Position numbers and translations under genes: made by a program. The notes beneath the pieces were generated by a model. The model had not been told where the DNA came from. It ran no database searches and worked only from the letters and a program-made list of their open reading frames with translations. Shown piece after piece: positions 1-6,202 of a stretch of DNA of 9,592 bases. This DNA is from Acidobacteriota bacterium (GTDB taxonomy: Bacteria > Acidobacteriota > Blastocatellia > Pyrinomonadales > Pyrinomonadaceae): the NCBI GenBank assembly GCA_024640445.1, contig JAHEEZ010000131.1, positions 1-9,592 on the forward strand. Reading direction: 5' to 3'. Within the stretch, counting starts at the first letter, position 1. The number at the start of each line of letters is the position of its first letter.

Positions 1-17
1 TCAATCAAAAAGGAGAC

Positions 18-168
18 TGGCGAACCCAGTTAACTCCCCGAACCCGGCAAACTCAGAAAACTCGCCGAACAGTCTTGCGCCTGGCGGCGCAGTGGGCAGG
101 CACGAATCCTGCACCTACGAGACTCAGCAAACTCGCTGAACTCAGTTAACCCGGCAAACTCACCGAAC
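18..168. repeat. AACTC-rich degenerate repeat tract
   Basis: This gene-free stretch is built from short, imperfect units resembling AACTCGCCG and GAACCCGGC. A perfect 15-base direct repeat, AACCCGGCAAACTCA, occurs at 41-55 and again at 148-162, and CAGTTAAC occurs at 27-34 and 143-150. The two sets flank the hairpin element at 74-120. The tract runs right up to the stop codon of the leftward gene at 169. Similar linker sequence (CCGAACCCGCTGAACTGC) separates the hairpin elements near position 6030, so the two loci belong to one repeat family. No coding potential or RNA gene is recognisable here. Confidence 0.7.
74..120. repeat. Degenerate copy of hairpin repeat element
   Basis: This is a diverged copy of the element found at 6041-6147 and 6203-6243. 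It has the same order of parts: a GCGCC...GGCGC arm pair, then GGGCAGG (94-100), a 7-base loop, and CCTGCAC, which has one mismatch to the perfect CCTGCCC arm of the other copies, then CTAC. The first hairpin carries one extra base. The mismatches suggest an older copy than those near position 6000. Confidence 0.7.
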
Positions 169-720
169 TCACCCGCCCAGAATGTCTTTCGAAGAGAACT
201 TCTTTGCCGCCTGCGCTTTCAACTTTTGTTCGGTTGCGCGGGCAAGATTGACGTACTGAAGCTGAAGGTCCGAGAGGATACTTTCAAACAGGTGGTTCTC
301 CTGCGGCGAAAGGTTGTTCTTCGTCTTCTCGCGAAGCATGTGGAGGACATCGATCCAGTATCTTCCCGTATCCAGGTCGACAGCTTTCTGTCCCGTGACG
401 GGATGCGGGATCGCTCCAAGGGAGGCGGCTGCATTCGTTACCAGGGTGGAAAGGAAATTCACGAAGCTCGCCGGATTCTCTTCGTCGAATACAAGATCGT
501 CTTCGTCAAAGGCTTCGGGCGCGGCTTTGGTTTCCGCTGCGGGTGAAGCGGCTTCAGGCGCCGAAACAACCTGTTCGCCGATGATCTCGGGTTCCGTGAT
601 TGTCGGTTCGGGGTCAATTGTCACGCCTTCCCGGACGGATCCGTCGGGATTGAATTTCCGCCGGTCAGTGACTTTCAGTACGGGTTCTTCTTCGTGGTTG
701 GGGTCCTGGTTTCCGATCAT
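169..720 (-). CDS. DUF1844 domain protein
   Basis: The product is 183 residues. Its C-terminal half (about 81-165) matches the DUF1844 family: ASFVNFLSTLVTNAA, then LGAIPHPVTGQKAVDL, a helix with HMLREKTKNNLSPQE, and a final helix LQLQYVNLARA. The N-terminus carries the KVTDRRKFNPDGSVRE segment (16-31) that often precedes this domain, joined by a Pro/Glu/Ala-rich, probably disordered linker (37-80). The family is small, largely helical and without an assigned biochemical role. No signal peptide or membrane segment is visible, so the protein is probably cytoplasmic. The ATG at 718-720 is the natural start, with AAAAAGG just upstream and a plausible promoter at 748-775. The stop codon abuts the repeat tract on the left. 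The family call is firm; the function is unknown. Confidence 0.88.
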   Translation of the reverse strand: MIGNQDPNHEEEPVLKVTDRRKFNPDGSVREGVTIDPEPTITEPEIIGEQVVSAPEAASPAAETKAAPEAFDEDDLVFDEENPASFVNFLSTLVTNAAASLGAIPHPVTGQKAVDLDTGRYWIDVLHMLREKTKNNLSPQENHLFESILSDLQLQYVNLARATEQKLKAQAAKKFSSKDILGG

Positions 721-747
721 CGCCTTTTTCTATACTCCGACTTTTGA

Positions 748-775
748 ACTATATTCAGATACTAGCATTTTGCAA
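748..775 (-). promoter_or_regulatory. Predicted promoter of the DUF1844 gene
   Basis: Read on the minus strand, TTGCAA (775-770) is followed after 16 bases by TATAGT (753-748), five of six matches to the sigma-70 -10 consensus. It lies about 28 bases upstream of the ATG. The -35 match is only four of six, so this is a moderate prediction. No comparable promoter for the divergent mazG gene was found in the same intergenic region. Confidence 0.4.
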
Positions 776-874
776 AAACAAAGTTCAAAATTCCATGGTT
801 TCAAGGCCTCCGAATGACGATCTCCAGGGCCTTCCAAACTTAACCAGATACTTCTTTCAGTAAACAGCGGACAT

Positions 875-1687
875 ATGTCAAAAGAATTCGATGAATTGGT
901 GAGCGTGATGGCAAGGCTGCGCGCGCCCGGCGGCTGTCCCTGGGACCGGGAACAGACCTATGGATCACTCGCGCAGTATCTGCTTGAGGAAACATACGAA
1001 GCATTCGACGCGATACAGCAGGCGGAAGAGACCGGCGAGACCGCTGAACTGAGTGAAGAACTCGGCGACGTGCTCCTTCAGGTAGTGTTCCATTCGACGA
1101 TCGCGAAAGAAAAGGGCGATTTCACGATCGACGACGTGGCGAAAGGGGTTTCTGAAAAGCTTGTGCTAAGGCATCCGCACGTCTTTGGCGACAGGAAGCT
1201 TGAAACGGCTGACGACGTGCTCGACAACTGGGACGAACTAAAGAAAGCGGAAAGGAAGGAATCCGGAAAGAAGGAAAAGCAAGGCGGATCGATCCTTGAC
1301 GAGGTGCCGATCCATTTTCCAGGGCTTCTCGAAGGGCTCAAGCTGACGAAGCGGGCGGCAAAGGTCGGATTTGACTGGGAGAACAAGGAGCAGATCCTGG
1401 AGAAACTGGATGAGGAACTTGAAGAACTGCACGTCGCCGTCGAGTCTGACGCCGGAAAAGAGGCGGTAGAGGAAGAGATAGGCGACCTGCTGTTTGTCCT
1501 CGTCAACCTGGCCCGGCATTTGGATGTGGAACCCGAAACCGCTTTGAAGAAGACCAACCGGAAGTTCCGGAAAAGGTTTGCGTTTATCGAACGCGAACTT
1601 GAGAAGGATGGGAAGAAGCCGGAAGAATCGACATTGGAAGAGCTAGACGGCCTTTGGAATAAGGCGAAATCAGCAAACGAGAGTTAA
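875..1687 (+). CDS. mazG: Nucleoside triphosphate pyrophosphohydrolase MazG
   Basis: The product is 270 residues, the usual size of a two-domain MazG. MazG hydrolyses nucleoside triphosphates to monophosphates and pyrophosphate and cleans non-canonical nucleotides from the pool. The N-terminal domain shows the family signature LRAPGGCPWDREQT (15-28), then metal-binding acidic clusters EETYE (38-42) and EELGD (61-65). The segment RHPHVFGD (99-106) is also typical. The second domain repeats the pattern, with EELEEL (180-185), EEEIGDLLFVLVNLAR (199-214) and NRKFRKRFAFIE (228-239). The middle part, about 122-140, is lysine-rich and variable. The ATG at 875 fits the family N-terminus; the ribosome-binding site is weak (GCGGACAT). 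The gene diverges from the DUF1844 gene, and its TAA overlaps the stop of the convergent gene on the right. Confidence 0.96.
   Translation: MSKEFDELVSVMARLRAPGGCPWDREQTYGSLAQYLLEETYEAFDAIQQAEETGETAELSEELGDVLLQVVFHSTIAKEKGDFTIDDVAKGVSEKLVLRHPHVFGDRKLETADDVLDNWDELKKAERKESGKKEKQGGSILDEVPIHFPGLLEGLKLTKRAAKVGFDWENKEQILEKLDEELEELHVAVESDAGKEAVEEEIGDLLFVLVNLARHLDVEPETALKKTNRKFRKRFAFIERELEKDGKKPEESTLEELDGLWNKAKSANES
1684..1687. other. Shared TTAA of two convergent stop codons
   Basis: The palindrome TTAA supplies the mazG stop (TAA, 1685-1687, plus strand) and the stop of the carrier-like gene (TAA on the minus strand, 1686-1684). The two convergent genes therefore have no spacer, and any intrinsic terminator would have to lie inside the opposing gene. 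Confidence 0.9.
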
Positions 1688-2163
1688 TCCCGGAAAGAAA
1701 AGAGCTGGACGAGCAGATCCCTTGCAAGCTCATAGATCGCAGGATCTCCCGATGCTCTCGGTCCCGCGACGTTCAATACCCTGCATTCAAATCCTGCCAG
1801 CCATTCGGCGACCGCCTTTGCTGCCTCGGCAATGCCATTCGATCCCAGATCTATGTGAAGGACGGGCCTCCCGTATCTTTCCGCTATCTGAAGGGTCAAT
1901 TTGGATCCACCAGTTAAAGGCCCTTTGGAAATGATGAGCGTCGCGTCTGAATCTCTCACGTTCAAAGCGGTCCGCGTGGCATAGTTCCTTGTGTCGCATT
2001 CCTTTAGGGTGTCGTATGTGTCCGGCACGCGGCCGTCTTCAGCGCGCCTTCCTTTCGGAACCCATCCGCCTGTTGGGATCCCAAGTTCAAGCGCCGCATC
2101 CAAAGCGGCACGATCCGCGCCTGTTTGGGCGCCGGAAATGACCTTTTCCAAATTGAGGGGCAT
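1684..2163 (-). CDS. Putative molybdenum cofactor carrier-like protein
   Basis: The product is 159 residues and fits the 'putative molybdenum carrier' family (MoCo carrier, related to the LOG/SLOG/DprA-type Rossmann folds). Family motifs are SGAQTGADRAALDAALE (10-26), GGWVPKGRRAEDG (32-44), the strand and loop DSDATLIISKGPLTGGSKLT (71-90) and NVAGPRAS (131-138). The glycine-rich loops suggest binding of a phosphorylated nucleotide or cofactor; the in vivo ligand of most members is unproven. No molybdenum-cofactor synthesis genes lie nearby, so the name should be taken as a family label. It starts 19 bases after the YkvA-like gene on the same strand and is probably cotranscribed with it. No strong Shine-Dalgarno sequence precedes the ATG. 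Its TAA overlaps the mazG stop codon. Confidence 0.85.
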   Translation of the reverse strand: MPLNLEKVISGAQTGADRAALDAALELGIPTGGWVPKGRRAEDGRVPDTYDTLKECDTRNYATRTALNVRDSDATLIISKGPLTGGSKLTLQIAERYGRPVLHIDLGSNGIAEAAKAVAEWLAGFECRVLNVAGPRASGDPAIYELARDLLVQLFSFRD

Positions 2164-2182
2164 CTGCCTGAGCGGGTCGTGA

Positions 2183-2728
2183 CTAGTTGTTCATCGAAGA
2201 ACTATCGTCAACTCGAAGTTTCTTAGTCGGTTCTTTTGCCGGAACTTCGACAAGCACCTTCGTCTTTCCGGTGCTAATCGATTCGATCACTTCTCCGGCA
2301 GAACCCATCTTCACTTTCGAAGAGAGTACGCGCGAGACCCTTTGGGGAAGGAAGGCGGGGGCAATACTGGCTATCGAAGCGCTGAGCGCCACGATGTCGC
2401 CTCCGCCGCGCCAATGCAAACGGACCACCGACGCTTCCGTGAAATTGAGGATCCTGAGAAGCGTCAGAGAGATCAGGTAAATATCATCGATCTGGCCGAT
2501 GAAAGGGAAGATATCGGGAATCAGGTCGATGGGGGAGATCGCGTAAACGATGGCGGCTCCGAAGAGCGCTTTTTCCGCGATAGGCACACGGCTGTCCATC
2601 AGGAGGTTTCCGCACAAGCGCACCATGTTCGGCAGGAACATCAGAAAATTTCTCATCCGGCCCTTTGATTCGCGCCTTTCTTTCCGCTTTGTGTTCGCCT
2701 TTTCGCGTGCCATCTTTCGCTTCTCCAT
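2183..2728 (-). CDS. YkvA-like DUF1232 membrane protein
   Basis: The product is 181 residues counted from the ATG at 2726-2728. The DUF1232 (YkvA) core lies at about 50-95. It contains the diagnostic stretch SPIDLIPDIFPFIGQIDD (65-82) within a hydrophobic region that probably inserts in the membrane. The first 26 residues are strongly basic (KRK, REKANTKRKERRE), which suggests a cytosolic N-terminus. A second, weaker hydrophobic stretch, about 111-127, is followed by a charged tail. A TTG codon directly before the ATG could also start translation, but GGAA lies 7 bases before the ATG, which favours the ATG; M6 is another possibility. The family is widespread and its function is unknown. The gene leads a likely two-gene operon with the carrier-like gene downstream. 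Confidence 0.82.
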   Translation of the reverse strand: MEKRKMAREKANTKRKERRESKGRMRNFLMFLPNMVRLCGNLLMDSRVPIAEKALFGAAIVYAISPIDLIPDIFPFIGQIDDIYLISLTLLRILNFTEASVVRLHWRGGGDIVALSASIASIAPAFLPQRVSRVLSSKVKMGSAGEVIESISTGKTKVLVEVPAKEPTKKLRVDDSSSMNN

Positions 2729-2754
2729 CAAAAAATTCCAGCTGGTCTGGTCAG

Positions 2755-2783
2755 AGTCTAATCAGTGTAAACCTGCTTCGCAA
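2755..2783 (-). promoter_or_regulatory. Weak candidate promoter for the YkvA-like gene
   Basis: On the minus strand TTGCGA (2783-2778) and TAGACT (2760-2755) are separated by 17 bases. Each matches the sigma-70 consensus at four of six positions. The position, 27 bases before the ATG, is reasonable, but this is a low-confidence call. Confidence 0.25.
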
Positions 2784-2800
2784 GTCGCTCGGCGGCTCGT

Positions 2801-2828
2801 TTGTCATTTGCCCGATATCGGTTATCAT
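2801..2828 (+). promoter_or_regulatory. Predicted pta promoter
   Basis: TTGTCA (2801-2806) and TATCAT (2823-2828) are spaced by 16 bases, and each matches the sigma-70 consensus at five of six positions. Transcription would start near 2835, giving a leader of about 74 bases before the pta ATG at 2909. No clear riboswitch or attenuator hairpin was recognised in that leader. Confidence 0.55.
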
Positions 2829-2908
2829 TTGGCAGTTCTTAGTTGAGTTTGCGCCTTTGCCGGTTGTTCGGCCCGGAGAGTGGCCGGCAGAGTGATAAAT
2901 GCCTTCTT

Positions 2909-3910
2909 ATGATCCTCCAAAGCATACGTGAGCGCGCTTCATATAATCCCCAGCACATCATTTTGCCGGAAGGCGCTGATCCCAGGGTCGTGGCCGCGGC
3001 CGGGGCCTGTGTCCGCGAACGAATAGCGAAGATCACGTTGCTCGGTAACGAAGAGGAGATACGCGAATCGGCGGCAGCCGGAGGAGTGAACCTGAACGGC
3101 GTCGGCATCGTGGACCATCTCAAGGTCCGCGACCACGGCAGGATCGCGAGGCTCTATCATGAGTTGCGGCGGGCAAAAGGGGTTACGCTTGAAGAGGCTG
3201 AGAGGACGGTAAGAGATCCTCTGTTTTACGCGGATCTTCTCGTCCATCTCGGCGAGGCCGACGGATCGGTCGCGGGCGCCGCGAACTCAACCGCTCACAC
3301 AGTTCGCGCCGCGTTGCATTGCGTTGGGGTCAGGCAGGGATTCCGGACTGTCTCATCGTTCTTCCTTATTACGGTCCCCGACAAGAACTTCGGGCACGAC
3401 GGAACGATGATTTACGCGGATTGCGGCGTGGTTATCGATCCCGACTCGAACCAGCTTGCGGAGATCGCGATCGCTTCGGCGGAATCGTTCCGGGCTCTTG
3501 TGGGCGCCGAACCGCGTGTGGCAATGCTTTCCTTTTCCACAAAGGGGAGCGCGAAACATCCGTCCACTGAAAAGGTTATCGAGGCTACAAAGAACGTGAA
3601 GGCGCGACGGCAAGACATCCTGATAGACGGTGAACTTCAGGCGGATGCCGCACTCGTGCCCGCAGTCGCGGAATCGAAAGCTCCGGGATCTTCAATTGCG
3701 GGGCGAGCAAACGTGCTGGTTTTCCCGGATCTCAACTCCGGAAACATTGCCTACAAGCTGACCGAACGTCTGACCGGCGGCACGGCTATCGGCCCGATCC
3801 TTCAAGGACTCGACCGGCCGTGCAATGATCTCTCCAGAGGATGCAGCGCTGAGGATATTGTAAACGCGGTGGCGATCACCGCGGTCCAGTCACAGGCGAG
3901 GAAAGGTTAG
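2909..3910 (+). CDS. pta: Phosphate acetyltransferase
   Basis: Phosphate acetyltransferase interconverts acetyl-CoA plus phosphate and acetyl phosphate plus CoA in the cytoplasm. The product is 333 residues, the usual length of the short, single-domain form without the N-terminal regulatory region. Family motifs are HIILPEGADPRV (16-27), SSFFLI (149-154), YADCGVV (169-175), VAMLSFSTKGSA (204-215), DGELQADAAL (240-249), VFPDLNSGNIAYKLTERL (271-288) and IGPILQGLDRPCNDLSRGCS (294-313). Arg87, Arg133, Ser309, Arg310 and Asp316 fall where catalytic residues are described in the Methanosarcina thermophila enzyme. An upstream in-frame TTG at 2843 would add 22 residues outside the family pattern, so the ATG at 2909 is preferred. 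The ribosome-binding site is weak. No acetate kinase gene is in the window; the partner is presumably elsewhere. Phosphate butyryltransferase is less likely given the close Pta motif match. Confidence 0.95.
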   Translation: MILQSIRERASYNPQHIILPEGADPRVVAAAGACVRERIAKITLLGNEEEIRESAAAGGVNLNGVGIVDHLKVRDHGRIARLYHELRRAKGVTLEEAERTVRDPLFYADLLVHLGEADGSVAGAANSTAHTVRAALHCVGVRQGFRTVSSFFLITVPDKNFGHDGTMIYADCGVVIDPDSNQLAEIAIASAESFRALVGAEPRVAMLSFSTKGSAKHPSTEKVIEATKNVKARRQDILIDGELQADAALVPAVAESKAPGSSIAGRANVLVFPDLNSGNIAYKLTERLTGGTAIGPILQGLDRPCNDLSRGCSAEDIVNAVAITAVQSQARKG

Positions 3911-3983
3911 GCCGGTTGATTAAATTGTCCGAGTCCCTAGAGCAATAGATCTTAAACTCGCCACATACGCGCGATTCTTTGAA

Positions 3984-4012
3984 TTGACAATAAACGAATG
4001 ACCATTTATTAA
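3984..4012 (+). promoter_or_regulatory. Predicted tetR promoter
   Basis: A perfect -35 hexamer TTGACA (3984-3989) is followed after 17 bases by TATTAA (4007-4012), a partial -10 match. The next start codon is the tetR-family ATG at 4048, giving a leader of roughly 29 bases. The promoter is overlapped by repeat box 1 and followed at once by box 2, which suggests repression by the encoded regulator. Confidence 0.55.
3989..4010. promoter_or_regulatory. Putative operator box 1 for the TetR regulator
   Basis: The 22-base box starts AATAAACG and ends TTTATT, so its outer six bases form an inverted repeat (AATAAA/TTTATT). It sits between and across the -35 and -10 elements. Its first 18 bases match box 2 at 14 of 18 positions, and the two boxes start 25 bases apart. 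Partly symmetric, AT-rich boxes over their own promoter are typical of TetR-family autoregulation; binding itself is inferred. Confidence 0.5.
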
Positions 4013-4013
4013 T

Positions 4014-4040
4014 AATAAACGGATACTCATTCAGTTTATT
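4014..4040. promoter_or_regulatory. Putative operator box 2 for the TetR regulator
   Basis: This second box has perfect 7-base inverted arms, AATAAAC (4014-4020) and GTTTATT (4034-4040). Its right part, TCATTCAGTTTATTG (4027-4041), is also the reverse complement of CAATAAACGAATGA (3988-4001) in box 1 apart from one inserted base. The region therefore has both direct and inverted symmetry. It would lie at the transcription start and in the 5' leader. Confidence 0.5.
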
Positions 4041-4047
4041 GATAAAC

Positions 4048-4620
4048 ATGAGAATACGAGACGATCAAAAGCGAGAAGCGATTTGCAGGGCGGCTATCGA
4101 CCTGATCAACTCGAATGGATTTGAAGACACTTCGATCTCAAAGATCGCGAAAAGGGCGTACGTATCGCCGGCGACGATCTACGTCTATTTCGCGAACAAA
4201 GAAGACCTTCTGAACCAAATATATCTGAAAGTGAGATTGGAGATGAGCTCGGCGATGATGGAGGGGCTGGATGAGTTCCAGCCGGTTGAAGAGGCATTCC
4301 GCACAGTTTGGTTCAATTTCTACAACTACGCCGTCGAGAATCAGACAGATTTCGCGTTCGGTGAGCAGTTCGCCAATTCACCGCTTGTAAACCGTATCGA
4401 CCGGGATGAAGGCGAACGCTACTATGGGCCGCTGATTGAGTTGTTCGAACGCGGGAAACGGGAAGGCATCTTCAAGGACGTTCCACTCGCCGTGTTTTCG
4501 GCGTTCGCGTTCTTTCCCGTGATAGGGCTCATACGCAACAGGCACAGCGGAAATTTGGTTTTCGGAAAGGAAATGCTGGAAAGGGTGTACCAGATCGCGT
4601 GGGATGCGGTGACGGATTGA
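4048..4620 (+). CDS. TetR/AcrR-family transcriptional regulator
   Basis: The product is 190 residues from the ATG at 4048, a normal length for a TetR-family repressor. The N-terminal DNA-binding domain shows the canonical helix-turn-helix: AAIDLINSNGFEDTSISKIA (15-34), then VSPATIYVYFANKEDLLNQ (39-57). The rest is a helical ligand-binding and dimerisation domain with aromatic-rich helices around 84-115 and 146-165; the segment FAFGEQFANSPLV (102-114) recalls the HI_0893-type subgroup. The ligand cannot be read from sequence. An in-frame TTG at 4039 would add three residues but lies inside box 2; neither start has a Shine-Dalgarno sequence. The gene stands alone: pta is upstream on the same strand and a convergent HD-GYP gene is downstream. 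The regulated target may be itself, pta or a distant gene. Confidence 0.9.
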   Translation: MRIRDDQKREAICRAAIDLINSNGFEDTSISKIAKRAYVSPATIYVYFANKEDLLNQIYLKVRLEMSSAMMEGLDEFQPVEEAFRTVWFNFYNYAVENQTDFAFGEQFANSPLVNRIDRDEGERYYGPLIELFERGKREGIFKDVPLAVFSAFAFFPVIGLIRNRHSGNLVFGKEMLERVYQIAWDAVTD

Positions 4621-4660
4621 GTGATCGGTGATGAGTGATGAGTCTTGAGGGATCACTCAA
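4617..4660. repeat. Inverted repeat at the tetR 3' end
   Basis: Perfect 10-base arms TTGAGTGATC (4617-4626) and GATCACTCAA (4651-4660) enclose a 24-base loop. The left arm contains the tetR stop codon. The loop carries a GTGATGA tandem (4628-4634 and 4635-4641). It lies between two convergent genes and could act as a bidirectional stem, but no T-run follows on either strand, so it is not a classical intrinsic terminator. Confidence 0.6.
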
Positions 4661-4715
4661 AAGAGATAGCAATTGACACGGCCACCAAAACGAAATTACC
4701 TTGCTCAGTCCTCAG

Positions 4716-5849
4716 CTAGTGTACCAACTCCAACTCGGTCTTCGATCGGACGAGTTCTTCCACGATCGCCTGGAATGAGAAGACTTCCTGTTTGTCCCTG
4801 ATCGATCGTTCACGCAAGATCTCCCAGTCCTCACGAGGCACAGAAGTAAATGCCTCGACGATAAGCGGATCGAATTGGGTGCCGGCGCAGATGCGGAGTT
4901 CCGCCACCGCATCGTCGTACGACCTGCCCTGGCGGTACACGCGATCCGAGATCATGGCGTCGAAGGCGTCTATCACTGCGAAGATCCGTGCGCCGATATC
5001 GATCGCCTCTCCCTTCAAGCCGTTCGGATAACCGCTTCCGTCCCAACGCTCGTGGTGCTGGGAAACGACTTTCGCCGCCCCGCCCAGGAAGGGTATGTTT
5101 CTAAGGATCCGGTAACCGTGTTCCGGATGCATTCGCATCTTCTCCCATTCCCGTTCAGTCAATTTGGAAGGCTTTCGCAGTATCGCGTCAGGTACGCCGA
5201 TCTTCCCTATGTCGTGAAGAAGCGCACCTAGTTCCAGATCCCGCAGGGAGTCGGGTTCAAGTCCAAGTTCGTGGCCGAGGCGAAGGCTGAAAGTGACCAC
5301 GCGTTCGGAATGCCCGTGAGTCTCAAAATCACGAGTCTCCAGCGCCTGAACAAGGGCTTTTAATGTGACGCGGTATGAATTCTCAATATCCTCAAGCGCG
5401 CGATCAAGTGCCGCGTTCTTGTCGGCCACCAGATTTTCGAGGCTCGAACGGTACTGTTCGGTGACGGACTTTGACTCGTGCCTCTCAAACGCCCGTTCGA
5501 CCGCGGTCTCAAGATATTCGAGCTCGAAAGGCTTCCTTATGAAATCAAACACACCGGCACGGAAACATTCGATAGCCTCATCGGCGTGAAATTCAGATCC
5601 TATAAGTATGAGAACCGAACCTGGAGAGGTGACGGATGCAAGTTCAAGAAGTCTGAGGCCGTTAAGCTCACCAAACTCGTAGGGACTTACAATGACGCCG
5701 AACCTGTCTTCGCTCAACAGCCGGAGAGCAGACTCTTCATTCCTCCCGCGCTCGCAATCGAATCGATTACCAAGAAAATCAGACACGACTGAGTCCGTTT
5801 CCGGCTCTAGGACGAGCAACGATCTCTTCGCTGAAGTGTTTTCGGTCAT
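4716..5849 (-). CDS. HD-GYP phosphodiesterase with degenerate receiver domain
   Basis: The product is 377 residues from the ATG at 5847-5849. Residues about 9-120 form a receiver-like domain, 122-168 a charged helical linker (probable signalling coiled coil), and 170-345 an HD-GYP domain, expected to hydrolyse cyclic di-GMP. The HD-GYP domain looks intact: HGHSER (178-183), LLHDIGKIGVPD (210-221, the HD pair), HPEHGYRIL (241-249) and HHERWDGSGYP (265-275, the GYP signature). The receiver is not intact. The phosphoacceptor position reads VIVSPYEFGELNG, with Pro56 where Asp is normal; the acidic pair is EPE (46-48 of the longer form); and the Thr/Ser position is Ile. Only the lysine of RKPF is kept. 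An upstream in-frame TTG (5942) would add 31 residues outside any domain and is less likely. A TATGAT at 5958-5953 is a possible -10. No sensor kinase gene is nearby. Confidence 0.9.
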   Translation of the reverse strand: MTENTSAKRSLLVLEPETDSVVSDFLGNRFDCERGRNEESALRLLSEDRFGVIVSPYEFGELNGLRLLELASVTSPGSVLILIGSEFHADEAIECFRAGVFDFIRKPFELEYLETAVERAFERHESKSVTEQYRSSLENLVADKNAALDRALEDIENSYRVTLKALVQALETRDFETHGHSERVVTFSLRLGHELGLEPDSLRDLELGALLHDIGKIGVPDAILRKPSKLTEREWEKMRMHPEHGYRILRNIPFLGGAAKVVSQHHERWDGSGYPNGLKGEAIDIGARIFAVIDAFDAMISDRVYRQGRSYDDAVAELRICAGTQFDPLIVEAFTSVPREDWEILRERSIRDKQEVFSFQAIVEELVRSKTELELVH

Positions 5850-6008
5850 AGGACGGGCAGGATAGGTCCCGGTGACGTCGGAGGGTTTCACTTTCTTCGG
5901 GACAAGGCAGAAACGCCTTATGTTACCGACCTTTACAGGCAATCAAGAAGTTATCATATTACTTTCGGCGTTTGCAATCGAGTCGGGCGTTCCAAGTTTG
6001 GCGAGTTA

Positions 6009-6147
6009 ACAGGTCCTGCCCCTACCGAACCCGCTGAACTGCTTCGCGCCTGCGGCGCATTGGGCAGGCACAGGTCCTGCCCCTACCGAACCCGATGAAC
6101 TGCTTCGCGCCTGCGGCGCAATGGGCAGGCACAGGTCCTGCCCCTGC
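6009..6147. repeat. 61-bp tandem array of hairpin elements
   Basis: The array has about 2.3 copies with an exact 61-base period: ACAGGTCCTG begins at 6009, 6070 and 6131, and GCTTCGCGCC at 6041 and 6102. Each full unit holds two adjacent hairpins. The first is GCGCC-TGC-GGCGC. The second is GGGCAGG (6062-6068), loop CACAGGT, CCTGCCC (6076-6082), a perfect 7-base-pair stem. Units are joined by a CCGAACCC(G)-type linker. The first copy is only the 3' half. Copies within the array are nearly identical, which implies recent duplication. The layout resembles REP/BIME-type dispersed palindromes. Confidence 0.85.
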
Positions 6148-6202
6148 GATTCTCTCATGACTTCTTTTACGGCACGCTCCCTGACGGTCGCGTTTCCGCC
6201 GT

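Noticed and set aside
314..817. Long plus-strand open frame opposite the DUF1844 gene
   Set aside because: The product is Ser/Arg-rich shadow sequence of a well-recognised gene and has no domain of its own.
2843..2908. Earlier pta start at a TTG codon
   Set aside because: The 22 added residues (Cys/Arg-rich) do not match the family N-terminus, which begins at MILQSIRERA, and the predicted promoter would put this TTG very close to the transcription start.
5850..5942. N-terminal extension of the HD-GYP protein from a TTG start
   Set aside because: The extra 31 residues lie outside the receiver domain, the TTG has no better ribosome-binding site than the ATG, and a possible -10 lies just upstream, which fits an untranslated leader.
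6009..6147. CRISPR-like array
   Set aside because: The period is 61 bases, but the parts between hairpins are themselves repeated rather than unique spacers. There are only about 2.3 copies and no cas genes. It is a simple tandem duplication of a hairpin element.
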